Notes: a model not told the origin generated them from the sequence alone. Shown: positions 26,301 to 40,475, numbered from the stretch's first letter. The stretch is DNA of 64,000 nucleotides from Taeniopygia guttata (GCF_048771995.1 NC_133026.1:62621001-62685000), one strand, 5' to 3'. Program-made: numbers and translations.

Positions 26301-29300
26301 GTCAGCTTTGGCACATTTCAACTGATCCTGCCTTGAAATGTCAAACTCTTCATTTATAAGCAGGCAGAATGTATCAGCAAGAGGTAACCAGAACAGAAAT
26401 CAACACATTCACCTTTTGGACAGGACAAATCCCAAAATCCTCTCAGCACATTGGAGTTGCCACCTGTACCATACCCCATGCAAAGACCACTCTTAGTGCT
26501 TTTAATTGCCACATAAGAACGATTTCTTCTCTTCTTACATATAACCCCTGGCTTTCAGCACAAAAGCCTGACAATGTCAACAACTTCTTTCTTTGCTGGC
26601 ATGCTTAGGAGGAAGTTTAAGAACCTAATGTTCCACTAGGAGTGGTTTGAAGGTAAAGATGGCCTAGGAACAGGTTAATGAGATTCCTGAACTCAGGTGA
26701 TATTTCTTAATGTATTTTCAGAGAAGTTGTTTGCAGGGAAACAAGAGCAGCAAAAACTACTGCCAAGCACCTCATCACCAGTGTGATGTCAGCCTATGTG
26801 AAGGTCCAAACTCTTTGAATGTTGTGATAAAACAGAAATATCTCAGTGATGACTACCACCAGCAGCAGTGAGTGAGGACTTCACAAACACAGGTTGTCAG
26901 TCTCGAGCTGTAGTGCTCACGCATCCAAAACAGCCAAACATGGGTCAGGGCATGAGCCATCCCTAGCAAGATCTCCTGGCTCTGCCCAGCAGCAGAGCTA
27001 GCCCAAAGCAGCTCTCCTGAGTAATTTCACTGATAGCTTAGCTGTATTCCCAAGTGGGGGATTCTAGACATAAAGAGCCTCTCCTTTTACACAAGCAAGC
27101 TGACGCCTTTCACCTTTTTTTTTCCTACTCCTGGAGTATGCTAGTGGCATTTGCACCATGTTTTCAGCACTATTTCTATTTCAGTTGTGCAGCTGTGGAT
27201 GTATATATTCTTTTAAAATAAAACCTCTACAGAGACAATAAAAAAATCCAAACTCCTACAAACAGAAGCATCCCAATTTACTTTTCCATCCTAACAGGAC
27301 CTATATGCATTTAGATCCTTTGGATACAATTGCTCCAGCATGCAACCACCTACACCAGAGCTGCACACATTTGTGTGTGCAGATAATTCCAGCTCGATGT
27401 AGTGAAATCTGCAAATGCTCAGAACTTGCATTTCTCATTTATTCTACCTATTTTGCATTATGACAGAAAAACATACCTCAGAATAAAGAACTTAACCGTA
27501 ACACAAATACTGTCAAGGATTCATTCTATATTAAAATGTGAGATTTGCCACACATTTACTATGGGTGAAAGTCCTGCCCTGAGACAGTGTAATTATCATC
27601 TGATACTAATCAAAACCTCAGTTCTTTCATATTCAGGAATTCCAAATCTATAACCTAAACCTTTGAGATCTGGCACTTTCCTCGTGCAAGACCAGCCAAG
27701 AATACAGCTGTACACAGGCTACAAGAGAATCCAGTCTGTGACCTGTGGGTTAGTCTCAGCACTTGTGACCTAACATCAAACAGCGAGACTCCCAAACTTA
27801 CTAATTTGTAAGATAAATTTCTCTGAATTAAGGTTTCCATTCAACAAATGTTGAGAGTCCATTTATTTTGGCAGCACTCTGGAGACTTACAAGGCGAGAT
27901 ACTGAAACAATCACCTACAGGAGGACTCATCCCACATACTGTTAGCAAACTGGTGTATTAGATACTCATGTATCTTCTAGATTTCCCCTGCAAAGTTAAC
28001 TGTAGGCAGGCAGTAAGAAATCCTAACAGGTGAATTAACCCACACATTTAAGTGATGTTTCATATGAAATTATGATGTCTTGTAGGAGTGCCCATCATTC
28101 TCCAAGAGTATAGAAGGGGACCCACAGAGAGAGCAGATTAAATAATTAAGTTGGCTAAACTTAATTTTTAGACTGATGTATACACCATATTAGTTTGAAA
28201 ACCTCATGGCTTGTGATGCCAATATTTATGGGTTTTCTCTGTTTGGGGTACTGGTACTTGGGTGGTGGTGTTATTACATGAATACAAACCACAAAAACCC
28301 CTAGACATTCTTACAAGTATGCTTAATAGGAAAGCATATTTCCTTTTGCTTCACACCTAACAAAAAAATTAATTGGTTGATCTAGCAAACAAAAAAATTT
28401 TCCATTTTCATGCTAAGTTTATACAAAAGATGAAATAGTTTTCCCATGCATTATTGTTAAAGCAGCACAGAACCCTCTCCATCTCTACTATCATCAGAAA
28501 CACACAATTTTCAGGAAATCTTCTTGCAGTCTTTGACAGCAAGGCTACAAAAAATGCGAACCTGTCAGATTCTCTGCCATCAGAAGCAGTCATCTACCTC
28601 TTCCAAGCCACTAAGTATGGCAAATATCTCAAGCAAATTTATGTCCCATCTTCTACACAGCTCTAAGCTCTTGATAAGACAAAAGCCTTAAACTAAAAGA
28701 CCGTTGTGAACAGCCCAGTTACATACTCACACACGTATGTCCAAGTACCAACGCATGTAGATATGCACTCTTTTATAACTGAGTATCAGTAAACAATTTA
28801 TACTTATTCATTAACTATATGACAATAGTTTTATATTTTGTATTTATTTTTAACAAGATGACAATAGGTTTATAGATAACACTTTTCAGCATATTTCATC
28901 ACTGCAGTTATGCCATCTTTAGTCTTGCTTACACTCAGATCTGTGTGTTATTTCTGCTCTTTACACCTCACTTTTGAACACAGCCCACTGAATCAGACAA
29001 TGGGTTCTGTGTGGGTGCAAAGTGTATGCGTGGGGACTGGGTGGGGTTTGTTTAGATTTTTCTTTTTCTTTTTTTCTTTCTTTTTTTTCTTCTTCAGTAT
29101 TCTTAAATATTATTGTATTTTTGATACAATTTCAGAAGTAGAGAGTGTTACATTCTATTGTGCTTAAAAATCTTACGACCAACACAGACCTGAAATAATC
29201 TACTTTAGGAAAAATAAATCCCAACACAACAAAACCCCAGTCTTAATTGTATTTACACAATTGAGGCAAAGTCTTTCACAAGTGGCAATTCCAAACATCC

Positions 29301-32300
29301 CAACTATTTAGGTCAGGAACATTATGCAGATAGGAACTAAATATTTTTTAAGTACAGATTTTACATACAACAAAGGAGTACTTTTAGTCAGTGTTATTGT
29401 TTACTTTAATGAACACTAGTTAAGTTATTCACTTCCTGACCTCATAGACTGTCATTATAAGTTTCTGACTTATGAAAGAAAAATTCTTTCATTCCCAACT
29501 GGTTGATTTCCAATGGAACCAGTTTCACAGCAGAAGTGGAGCATACAAGTGTTTATAGTATCATGATGGCTAACATGCACCTAACAGGGCAAGGCAGGCT
29601 GGTGCAAGGAGGCACATTGATAATTGGCATGCATCAAAATTGTTGGTCCCTGTAAGAAGGACTGATTTATTACAAGTAAATGAAAAAAATATATGCTTCC
29701 AAAGTAATACTGCAAAAAGAGACAAAATATCATGACAGATATTACAGAATGACTTACATTTAAAAGGAATTTTAGCATTACAGGACTTAAAGAGTACAGC
29801 TCCCTGTCATTAAGTTGCATCAAATTACTAAGGAAATAGTTGTAACAAGGTCAGTAAGTTATTATTCCTTATATAAATTTAATTCATTTTTTATTACAAC
29901 ACTTGGATAATGTTTACAATTGTGCATTTTTGCACACCTACCACAAAAGTTAGGAAAAAGTGTTTTAGCCTGTTATACTATTACCAAATACTGAAAAGCC
30001 CTAGGTGAAGAAGAAACTTACTTTAAGCTCAAGGTATTTTATCACTTTTGATAAATGCATTTTTAGATTTCAGTTCAGGCATCAGAAGACTCTCCAGGCA
30101 GAGCACTAGTTTTGTAATCAGAGCTACCTTTATTATGACAGCTAAAGAACCAGAATAGATTAATCTTTTTATTTTTTGTTACATAAGTAACAAACCCAAG
30201 CTAATCAAACCTCTCCACCAACAACTGCATACCTCAAGAGGTGAACTCGTGGACATTAGCTTATCTTAATTTAAATCTTTCAGCTTTAGGGAAAAAAAAA
30301 AAAGAAAAACTGAAGCAAAGAGTACTTTATTTAGTGTAAAGAGTTTAAACACACATTAATTTAACATTTAAACATCCGCTAAGGCTGCTAAGTACATACT
30401 TCTAACATGAATTTCGGCTTTACTAAGACCATCTAGTGCTCCCACTTATCACAAGACACGCCCTGCCAACACTGCACAAGGAGATGTGTTCAGCACTATC
30501 AAGAACGCGATCATTTCCTCAACCCGTGGGGGCGGGCTGGGGCGGTGGAACAAAAAAACAACAAGCAAAGTTGCAGACAAATCAGTGAAAAGGCTACGTG
30601 GCGAGCCTCAGCCACCAAATTAAGACCTAAAATTAGTGAATGAACACGTTTTTGGTTTTTTAATATAAATTACTACCACTTGTCCCAGTACCCCTTCACA
30701 CACATGCACTGACAGTGTCACCTACTGGATATTTTTGTATTTATCCCATTAGTGTTCTGTACAAGTTCCAGTAGGGTCTATGTGGTAGTTAGATACAGAG
30801 AGAGCTGTAAAGAAGAGCCAGAAAGCAATTCTCTTAAGCAAAAAAGCCTGTACAGAGCCAAGGTCCCAACAGGAATATATGTAAATGATTGACTTGGGTA
30901 GGAGTGCATGCCTTAAAGGGTGGGTTTTTGTCATTTTTTAAAAGCCACCAAAGATTTACAGAATTTGTCTGACAGAGGGATTATTTACACTTACAAATTC
31001 TATGAGCACAGCAACATTTGTTGGGCCTCTCACTTGCATGTGTTTGCAAGTGCCACCATAGTGGCACAAGAGCAGAGCTCACATTTGAAAATTTTCCCAC
31101 CTACCAGGAAATGAAAAGCAATAGGAAGATTTTTATCTTCCAGGCAAACACCAACTGTGTGTGGGAAATTCAGAAGAGTATCAGGGGATCAGTCTTTACA
31201 GCACATACTCCAAGCCACAGCTCATCTTTCACATGATCCTGTTGTTAATGAAGCATGATCTTAGGCACTGCTCTGGGCACTTAAAAGTTACAGTCTGTTT
31301 TGATATTATTTTCTGAATCAAAGTTCAGAGGGACAACTTCAAGTGTATTCTATGCCACCAACTAAAACCAAACAAATTCCAGAAAGCGGAAATATGGCAG
31401 AACAGGAAATTTTCAAAAAGCAATAGGAAATTACATTAAGGTAAAATAATTTTAACTTCATGAAGAAAACACACAAAGAATTTTCTGTAAAGCCATCAAG
31501 TAGAACATTTAGGTCACAAATACAAAAGAAAATAATTACTTTCAAAAACAAAAACATCAAGAGGTATGTTCTCAAAGGACAGGCCACCCTTCTCATTTAC
31601 ATTCCCACAGACACAATCTAATTGACAATGTTTAATTTCCTAATGGTATGAAAATTTTGAAATATTAGTCTTACAGTGGAGAACCTGAGATGAACCTTAT
31701 CAGGAAGAAAGCACAGGCTGAAAAAATGAAACAGAATCACAGAACGGTCATGGTTGAATAGAGGACAAGCCTCACATAAGCAAACCTATTTTCATTTTTA
31801 CGTCCAAAAACAAAACATACCAATGAAAACATTTGAGTTAAAAAAATAATGAAAAGTGAACATATTTTAAGAATCTAAGCCTAACACCAACCCTGGTATA
31901 GTAACAATTCTCCTCAAGACAGCATTTCACTCTAGCATTATTACAAGTAACACTCCATACCATTTCTACCACTGTTATCTTTCAAGAATTAATGCATTGA
32001 ATGACCACTGCATAGCTAACATTCTTTAGGTATGCCTGCAACTGCCAATGGGGAAATGAACAGGAAGAGGCTGACATCATGTTCATGAGTAGCTGTCAAG
32101 GTAGCAAATTGTATTTTCCCAGGTAATAAGTAGCTTCCTAAAACTAGTATACATGTGTTTGCTGTGGGTCACATAGCAGCATAACAAAGAATAGGAGACA
32201 GTTCAAAATGTGCAATTGCTCTTCTAGACAGTGACTGTCTTCATTTTTTTGGCAAGAGTTTAATTTATTTTGCAGGGCTTTGGACACTTGTTTATTTATG

Positions 32301-35300
32301 CACCTAAACACCATTAATAGTGCCTGGCCACACTGCCCAGATAGCCTCTCAGCAGAAGCTGTTTTGCCCATCACTCTCCTCCTCCTGTAACTTTTGAAGA
32401 CCTGTCAGTTGGCTTCTACATAAGCTAAGAATATTTAATAGAGCAAACGTGTGTCTCTGAAGACATGGCACACTTGCTACCACAGAGATTGAGAGCCATC
32501 TGTCCCAGTAGCAAGAGATGTCTATCAGCCCCTTCACACCCCAGGTTTCCTGCCAGGCATCTGCCTACTCTCCTGTGTGTGATGCCACGGCTCCAACGCC
32601 GCGGGATGCAGCACCACCCACGGCACTCAAGTGTTGGAGCGCTGCTCCTGCCAAGTGACTGCAAGAGTATTTCATTTCTTCAACTCAGGGAAAGGTAATT
32701 TTGCCACTAAGGACAAAGGTGGATATTCCCTATCCACTATGCTGGCAGGTTCTATAGGACAAGTGCTCCACAAGTTGTTTTAAGTATTATCACAAGCATT
32801 GAATTGGCTGCCACTGTCCTGTCCACCCACTCACTGCACACCCCAAGTAGGAGGTTTCAGGAAGGCTTTAACCCAATATAGCCTGTTTCCATCCTATGCA
32901 TTCACTTAACCTTATTTTCTAATCCTGTAAAATGCTCAATTCAGAAGAAAGAAGGCTTCGCTTTTTACATACCAACAAGATGGAGTGGATCCAACAGTTC
33001 CAAGCAGACAGTGCTACAAGATAATTTCTTCTGTGTCATTCAGAAATTCTAATGTAACTGCCTTTTTTTTTTTTACCCCCAGAATATGGGTTTACTATAA
33101 CCATGGCAATGCAAAGTGATTTAAACAAATCACTTTGTTGAGTCAGAAAGAATGCCAGAGCATCAGTCACAGAGACTGGGCCTTTGACAGAGGTTCGATG
33201 AAGTCAAAACAAAAAGCTGAAGTAGGGAGCTTTCAAAAAAATGAAAAGTAATGTAGTTAAGGTGGAAACCCAACTCTATGATATAGAAAATATTCAAATA
33301 TGCCTATATGTGCAAGTTGATTTTAAAAGTTTTGAGAAGACATTCCTATTTCTAACCTGGCTGTGGAGTACCAGAAGAGAAAAAAAAGGTGTGTCCACAT
33401 CCCTCTGAACTAGCAAAGACATCCTTTGCAGTTAACAAGATAGCAACATAAGCAGTCCTTGTCTTTGCAGTATTTATATCTTTACATAGGTGTCTTCTGA
33501 ACACAAATTCTAAGGCAGGATTAAACATATCCTTAAAGATCAATATACCTAATTGCCGTAAAAAAACCTATCAGTTAATTCATCTGTTTTATTAAATCAG
33601 GGTCACAGTGTTTGGTTTTTGCATATTCAACATAAAAAACTACCAGTTCGGAAAATATACTACTTTTCTCTAGAAATTCTTTTCATGTCACAAAATAATC
33701 ACTGCTACACAGCACTCAATACTCAACAGTACTTTTTTTCCTCCCTGAGCAATTTACGTAAGTGGTAATACAAAGAGGACATCCATGCAATCCACCTGTG
33801 TTTGCACCTACTGGGTCAGAGAGACCTTGTTCCCTACTCCCACTGCTGGCAGTGAAGGGCTTTGATGGATTCCCATGGGTTTCTGGAGAGCTAACTACAA
33901 GAATGCTTCCTGTCACAGCTGGAAAATCATCACCTATTCTTCCTGTGTAAGTGGTCTGAAGGGATTACGTTTCTCAGTTACTGTGATAATTTAGGCTTTT
34001 AATGTGTTTTATCATGAGTATTTAAAGCTATTACTTAGGAAAGATTCATACCACTATGGGAAAGATAAGAGCACAAAGATTCCTATCAGACCTGTATACA
34101 ATGAAATACTTCAGTTTATTATATTTCAATTATTTATTTATATTCCCAAAATGACATGGTTTGGTGTGTTGAATTAATTTCCTAGCAGCCAACACTGCAT
34201 AATGCAACATGATCATATCGGATTATTCCATTTTGATGTTTGAATGGTCCATCAAAGCCTTCTAGAATTTTTTTTTGTCTCTGCTATATGACCTGCTAGT
34301 CTTGCAGGCCTGCAAATGAAATTTATTTAAAAAGGGGGGAAAAAAAACTCCATTATGAAAATTATGTATGTGCTAATATACAAAGAGAAGATTCCTTGGA
34401 AAGGAAATGGTAAAACATTTGAAAAGGCCAATGCAGATTACAGATCTATTATCCCAAACTCCTTGATTTTCTGGATTATCCCCCTCACCATCCTCAGTAT
34501 ACCTCAGGAACAACAGAGGAAGCACTGGCTGTTCACAAATTCAAGCACAAGTCTTTAATGCTTTAGAGTCACATCTTTAAGACACAATAATTTCAAAGAG
34601 AGAAATACAAGCATAGAAGTTTAAAAATCCTTTTCCTGTGAAAACCAATAGCAGGTTTTAAAAGTGCATACACATCTATCCAGATTATTGACCTTTCAAG
34701 CAAAAGGAAACAATGTCCTTTCAATACACACTGTAAATAATTAATAACTGAGTAAATACTATTCCCAAAACTATGTAATACATTCATCTATCGATGCAAT
34801 TAACAGGGTAACTCATTCTTTAAACACTCTATAAGGAAATCAGAGCTATTTTAATTACATATTTGTGAAGGCAATTCAAGTCCAGACACTCAGAAAATGA
34901 AGTATTTTAAAATACTATGGAATTAATTTATACTATACTCAAGACTTCTACAGGTAAAAATCTTCCTGCTAATTACTACACAAAGCAAGAGTGAATCATA
35001 GAGTTATTTTATGCAACAGTATTCAAAACAAAAAGATGAAAAAAGGGAATTTAATCCTCAGTTATTTGCATGGATCTTTCCTGAACTAGAAAAATAAAGG
35101 TTACATTGCTCAAAGCATTAAAGCCCTGAACTTTCATGAGGGAACTTAAATACTCAGGGATGTTGTTGAAGTGTTTGATGCATATAAGGTGCTAAATCAG
35201 TGAGATCAGTAGAACCATGGGGCCTGTATAGAAAAATCTGTGATTTAAACACTGAGATTTAAGATGAAAGGCAACTCTGAAAGCCAAGTTGTGCCATTCT

Positions 35301-36410
35301 GAAAAAATCTTTGCAATTATTTCCTCCTCTTCTCTTAAACACTTGTAATCTTTGAAAAGGAAAAATCACCACAAAAGAAAAAAAAAGTCAAGTCACATGA
35401 TAAAGTTTTAGGCTCCATAAAGATCCCACATGCATTACAACACAATTTTAATGAGATGCATCAAGGCAAGTTTATCAGTGAATCAGTCCTGTTAGGAATT
35501 AGTTTCATCCTTCCCAGTTAGCTTCTGAACCCTGATTATAGCTGCTGATACTCACAGAAGCCACTATGGTTTTTCTTTCTTTATATAAACTACTGGATAA
35601 AACTTAGCAGCTGAAAAGGCTTGACTGCTCTCTGTGGCTTTTTGTTAACTACTTGATCTGTAACTTAAACAGAATTACAGCCACACACTTTCAAGAAATT
35701 CACAATGGTGGGTACCAATCAGCATTTTCCCTACAGTTTTAAAAAAGACCCCACTATACTCCCAATCAGTAATATGGTAGACCTCCATAAAGTTTTAGAT
35801 TATAAACCTGCACTTTGTGGCTGAAAAAGGGCAGTACAATTTGGTTATATTGTTTAGCATCATTAGCACTGCCTGTGAATTGAGGACTTTAATGCCCATG
35901 CTCTGTCAGCAAAATGCATGAGCAAAGAAAGTACATGAGCACATTAATTACACACGAATGAAAACCATCATTAGATTTAGTGTATTCTTAGTTTTATTTT
36001 CTGATGGGAGAAAAAAGGCTATTATTTTGAATTGCAATATGCAACCTGATAGAAAATGAAAGATGTTAAGTAAGACTTAGGTGACATTAATAATGGGTTG
36101 GGTTGCTTGGTTATTTTGTCCTTTAAAATATATACATACCTACTGCTACAGTCATAAAAGCTTAAGTATCAATATTGAACTGCTCTTTCTAAAAACTTGA
36201 GATAGATTTTACTGAATAAATTTTACTGCTTAATACTGAACAGAATTAAGACTTCCGATTCGTACATTCCAGCTATCTTTGTAGCAAACAGGCAGGAATT
36301 ATAATTTTAAACTCTTCCATCGGTATGGAGCCCCTGCTGGATTCACAGGCAGAGGGGGCCACTGGAAAAGCTTTTGAAAAGTGAAAACCAGCCCCTGATG
36401 TTGTTCAGCT
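23393..36410. other. Intergenic DNA, no gene recognised
   Basis: A long AT-rich block without an identifiable exon. Items noted inside it are: A-rich tracts near 24876; GC boxes at 30519-30548; overlapping stem-loops at 31031-31067; a degraded CR1-like terminus near 31731-31775; a locally GC-richer patch at 32480-32660 with open frames on both strands; and poly-T near 33061. All frames are under 100 codons and none carries a domain I recognise. Confidence 0.5.
31731..31775 (-). mobile_element. Possible degraded CR1 terminus
   Basis: CAGAATCACAGAACGG followed by GGTTGAATAG resembles the antisense CR1 3' end, but the similarity fades after about 40 bp. It may be a severely decayed CR1 tail or chance. 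Confidence 0.3.
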
Positions 36411-36425
36411 GCTGCCCCCTCCTGG
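36411..36425 (-). promoter_or_regulatory. CTCF-like motif
   Basis: On the minus strand the site reads CCAGGAGGGGGCAGC, which fits the CTCF core CCASYAGRKGGCRSY at 14 of 15 positions (G where Y is expected). It sits in a GC-richer island within AT-rich DNA about 10.5 kb upstream of the PRPF4B start. A matching motif is common by chance genome-wide; binding is inferred, not shown. Confidence 0.4.
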
Positions 36426-38431
36426 AGGAAAGCAAACAAAAGTGCCACAGCACGGCCAGGAGCACAGCTGGATTTCCAGGTCCTGCTACCAACACTTTGC
36501 TGGTAACCTCCTGACAGCAGATATTTCTCAGTTTAAAGGAATTCCTTGAAGTTTTGCAATATCCACAGACTCTAAAATATACTTCTCATGTGCCTCTGTT
36601 GATCTGGGCATAAGGAGAGGCAATTGTGGGACGAAGAGAAAATGAGGCAGCTTGTTCTGGCACTCTGGAGCTCTGTGCAGAGCACAGCCCGTGCTCTCAG
36701 TCACAGTCAGCACAGCAGGGTTATCCTTACACCCTTCTGCCATCAGCTATTCCATCTGTGCAGCAGGACACACCACTGAGATGGCTGTGATTCCCAATAG
36801 ATCCTGTTCTGCTGTTGGGACAGGGTCTTTAGTGGAAAGAATTAGGGGACAGTTGCAAGCTGGGACGACGGCCAATGCCAGTTTTATGAGTTTGCACCTC
36901 AGGGGGACTGCAGGAAATGAACAGTGTTGACATTAAGCTTGTTTTGCTGTACAAAAGTCAAGCAAAACTTGAGTCAGAAGTAGGTATGAAAAGTTCAAGT
37001 TCTTAATCTCCCTCTTCCAGGGAGAGCTCCAGAGACCCAGTCCATAAAAGCTCATTTTTCCTTCAAAACAGAGTTGTATTGCATACAGCAGATGTCACAT
37101 TTCTAATATAACCTCAGATGAAATTTGGATTGTCATACTCCAGTGTAACTCCACAAGTAACTGTTGTAATGATGTAACAATTTAAAGTGCCTAACATTAT
37201 ACTTCTGCCACTTGAAACAGAGATAAGTTTTGTTAACTGACTACTTGATTTTAAAAAAGCCCAGAAGACAGATGCCTATGTGCAAGGCACATCATCAGCA
37301 CATTGGTCTGCTCCCTACTTACTAACAAAAATGCTCTAGCTCACTTCAAGCAATTAGGCCTTTGACTAGCTGAACCCAAACTCCATTTTTGCTTTATTTT
37401 TATTATACTAATTTCAGAGAGCTACTAAAACATATATTTATTTCTTTCCATGTGAGCAATAACAACTTCAAACGAGGAAAGCCAGATTCAGTAGAGACAA
37501 TTATTACAGTCCTAGAAAACAGTGGGATAAAGAAGCCTTTGGGGGAAAAGCTTTGATGATTTGAATTAATTTATGTAACACAACTGTGAAAGTAAGAAAG
37601 TGACCTCTCTAGTTAAACTATTGTAAAAATGTTTTCTGACAATGTAACAGACATGTATGGCCATAAACAACAACAAAAGGAGGAAACATCCCAAGCCAAA
37701 TGTACATACTTACAAGAAACTTAGAGAAAGAGATGTACTCAAGCTTATCTAATATTATCTAAATCTTAGAAAAGCTATCAGAATATTTTGTAATGTCAAC
37801 TCATGGACAGAGGGCTGCTAGAGATTATTATCTTCTTTATCAAGGAAAAAGAGATCTTTTCTGAATAACAGGAAAGTATCAAATGCCTTCTCAAAATCTC
37901 TTTGGAAGAAAGGGTGCACTTCAGGTAAGACAGAGTCTTGGTGTTAATTCTTACAAGTGCAGATAAGTAGAATTTTCCACTAACTGATAAAATTGGTGCT
38001 TCAGTTAATATTCCTCTTAAAAGTGCAGCCATGACCCAAAGGAAGCTGTTTTGTCACCTAGTTAACTTGCAGAATTCCAAGAAGTATCACAGCATTTCTC
38101 TTGGCTCCTGAAAGAGCCTATTTCAGTGGCTGTACTTTGTTATTGCCTGTAACAAACTACAGCAGAAAACCTTAGCTGCACCTTTTGATCAGCACATACT
38201 TAATTTATTCCAAAGACTGGTACTATCACAAACCAAGTAGGAGGCAGCTATTTTTATTTTTGTTCATGCTAAGAGTAACTTCATTGCAAAAATATGCAAG
38301 TGAATAAGCAAATAAATAGATATGCCAGATTACCAAATATTCTGCAATTAAGAAACAAAACAGCAAGTTTTGCTATAATACAGATCATACCTACTGTACA
38401 TACTGCATTTAAATTAACTTGACTCCTTCTT
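36426..38431. other. Intergenic DNA; possible 3' end of a minus-strand transcript
   Basis: No gene is recognised here. On the minus strand an AATAAA hexamer lies near 38253-38258, about 180 bp after the stop of the candidate terminal exon at 38432. A minus frame at 37796-38032 has no recognisable domain. Confidence 0.4.
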
Positions 38432-38675
38432 TCAAGTTCCTTTTGTGTTGAAACACACAGGGTTATCTTCAGGCTTTGTTCTTCTCTTCATCTCTTTCAT
38501 TTGTGGATTTGTTGTTTCTTCATGATGGATTTGTTTGTGATGTCCACTCAATTGATGTCTGATTTTGAATACCTGATCCCGAAATGAAGAAAAAGGAGTG
38601 GTAGCAGTTCTGTAATTTACCATATGCTCCTTGAATTCTTCTTTGGATTGCCATTTAAGAAATAAGTGAAGTAAA
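38432..38675 (-). CDS. Candidate terminal or internal exon of an unidentified minus-strand gene
   Basis: On the minus strand a good acceptor (TTTCTTTTTGAATTAG) precedes 38675. The frame that continues from the donor of the 40256-40475 segment stays open to a stop at 38432. There is also a donor at 38573 (GATCAG then GTATTC), so the exon may end there instead (103 nt, ending in phase 0). The peptide contains KWQSKEEFKEHMVNYR. Its spacing puts W, F and H at the conserved aromatic, hydrophobic and first-His positions of a C2H2 finger, but both expected Cys are absent. If unspliced, the C-terminus is Lys-rich and an AATAAA follows about 180 bp on. I do not recognise the protein; a non-coding exon is an alternative. 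Confidence 0.33.
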
Positions 38676-40255
38676 CTAATTCAAAAAGAAACCCAAAATA
38701 CACTATACCAATACTTTATTATACCATCAGTGATGGAAAGACTTAAAAACCTGAGATATGAAACTTTCAGGTGATGAAAGACAATGTTGTAGAGGAAATA
38801 AACCTTGCTCCTCATTCTGTGCTATGTTTGTGAAACACACAAAATAAAGCTTCTCAAGAAAAGTCATTTGTTTGAATTGGTTTTTGTTTGTTCATTTGTT
38901 GTGTTGTTTGGGGTTTTTTTTAACCTGTAGGGTAAAATTAGATGTAAGTTAAAGATAAGTAATTTTGAGGAAAGGACTGCTCTGTTTTATTTTTGTGTAT
39001 ACTGCAAATACAATGAATAGGCAAGTGATTTACAGAAATGTTCAACTGCCATTCACACACATCTTGGAAGTACAGATTATCATTACTGGATGCACACTTG
39101 CATTACAAAATTGCTAAAATGCTGCTCAGCACAACTCAAGAAAATATAATTAGGTAAGCACAAATTATAATCATAAAAATGACAGCATTTGAAAAGTTAC
39201 TACTGTGTTTGACACACTTGCCAGGACAATAAATATCCCTTTCTTTTTAAAAGTGACAATGCAGAAAGGAAAAACATGATTTTCAGGTTTCTCATTTGAC
39301 CTGAATCACTTTGTTTTACCAGATTACAATGTATTTATCATATAAAAGCTTTATCCTACAATGCCCATTTCTAACATTCCTGTCTTTTCTAAGTTTCCTT
39401 GAGTAAACTTCCAGAACTTCCAGTGATAATACATGCAGATAAAGAACAACCAACCTTTTTATACAATACAGCTACCATGCTACAAGGAATTGATTTTTAT
39501 TATGTTATGAATATCCAAAAATTGTTAAAATAACATAAAATGCCAATTATGTTGTTAAGACTAATACAAAGATCAGTGAAATGTCAAACCAAGATATAAA
39601 CTTAAAAAATACAATGCTGCATACACTTTTAAATATCTACCATACTTTTGTAAAATTAGGGAGAAAAAAGGCCATTACATGATCGAGAAGATACCCAGTG
39701 TTTGTTTCAGAGTAAATGAAATACTTTCAACCATGCAAGTATCATTTGGCACAGAACAACTTAATTTGACTCAATTTTTTTGGTGCTGACATAGTTTGTA
39801 TATTACTGCTTTTGTACTAGCAACAAACTACCAAAATAACAAAAATTACCCTTTTACCACCCTCCCAAAAGCTTACAAACAAGATATAAAAGCTGATGTT
39901 AATTGTTATAAAAATAAATAAATCTCAAAACAGTAGTACCAACTCTGAAGATAATTTGTAAGAAGCAGAACCTGATCATGTGAACATTTCAGCAGACTGC
40001 TGTTTACAGAAAGAAAAATTTAAAGATTTTTTTTCCTCACCCAGTGTCACCAAGCCTTATTTATTAAATTGCCCACTCCTTTTAATGTGATGACACAGCA
40101 AGCATCAGATTACAAATACTGCTGGATTGTGGAATCTCTAGTGACTAAGAGAAAAGGGAGGTCAAATTGTTTTGTGACCATGTACAGATTAAAAAATATT
40201 TGAGAATCTTATTGGTTTTTTCATTTGCTGTATTCAAACATAAATAAACACTTAC
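38676..40255. other. Candidate intron or intergenic DNA
   Basis: No open frame or named repeat is supported. If the minus-strand gene is real, this is the intron between its two downstream segments. Confidence 0.4.
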
Positions 40256-40475
40256 CTGACTCTCCAATTTGGTGTGCACCAGGATGGTTCGGTCAAGACA
40301 CCACTAACACATGTAAGGATGTTATGAAGGAGCTGAAGCGAGTAACTCTGAAGGGTCTGTATGTCAGAGTCATAAGGAAGAAATAGGTGAACTTTTATAT
40401 AGCCACTGTATGGCACATTCATGGGGTATAGCAATGTAGAACCTAGTAATTCAGAACATACAGCAATACATACTG
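40256..40475 (-). CDS. Candidate 220-nt exon of an unidentified minus-strand gene
   Basis: On the minus strand the segment has a plausible acceptor (TGTGTTCTTTAG then CAG) and a consensus donor (GTCAG then GTAAGTG). Only one of the three frames is open and it is open across the whole segment; stops appear early in the other two. That frame accepts one base from the upstream segment at 44821-44881 and hands two bases to the segment ending at 38675, so all three join without a stop. The peptide, which includes LLYPMNVPYSGYIKVHLFLP, is mixed and protein-like but matches no family I know. It could also be an exon of a spliced non-coding RNA with a fortuitous frame. Confidence 0.38.

Noticed and set aside
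37796..38032. Minus-strand frame with a Cys/His-containing stretch as another zinc finger
   Set aside because: The Cys-to-His spacing is two residues short of a C2H2 finger and no consistent splice pair fits.
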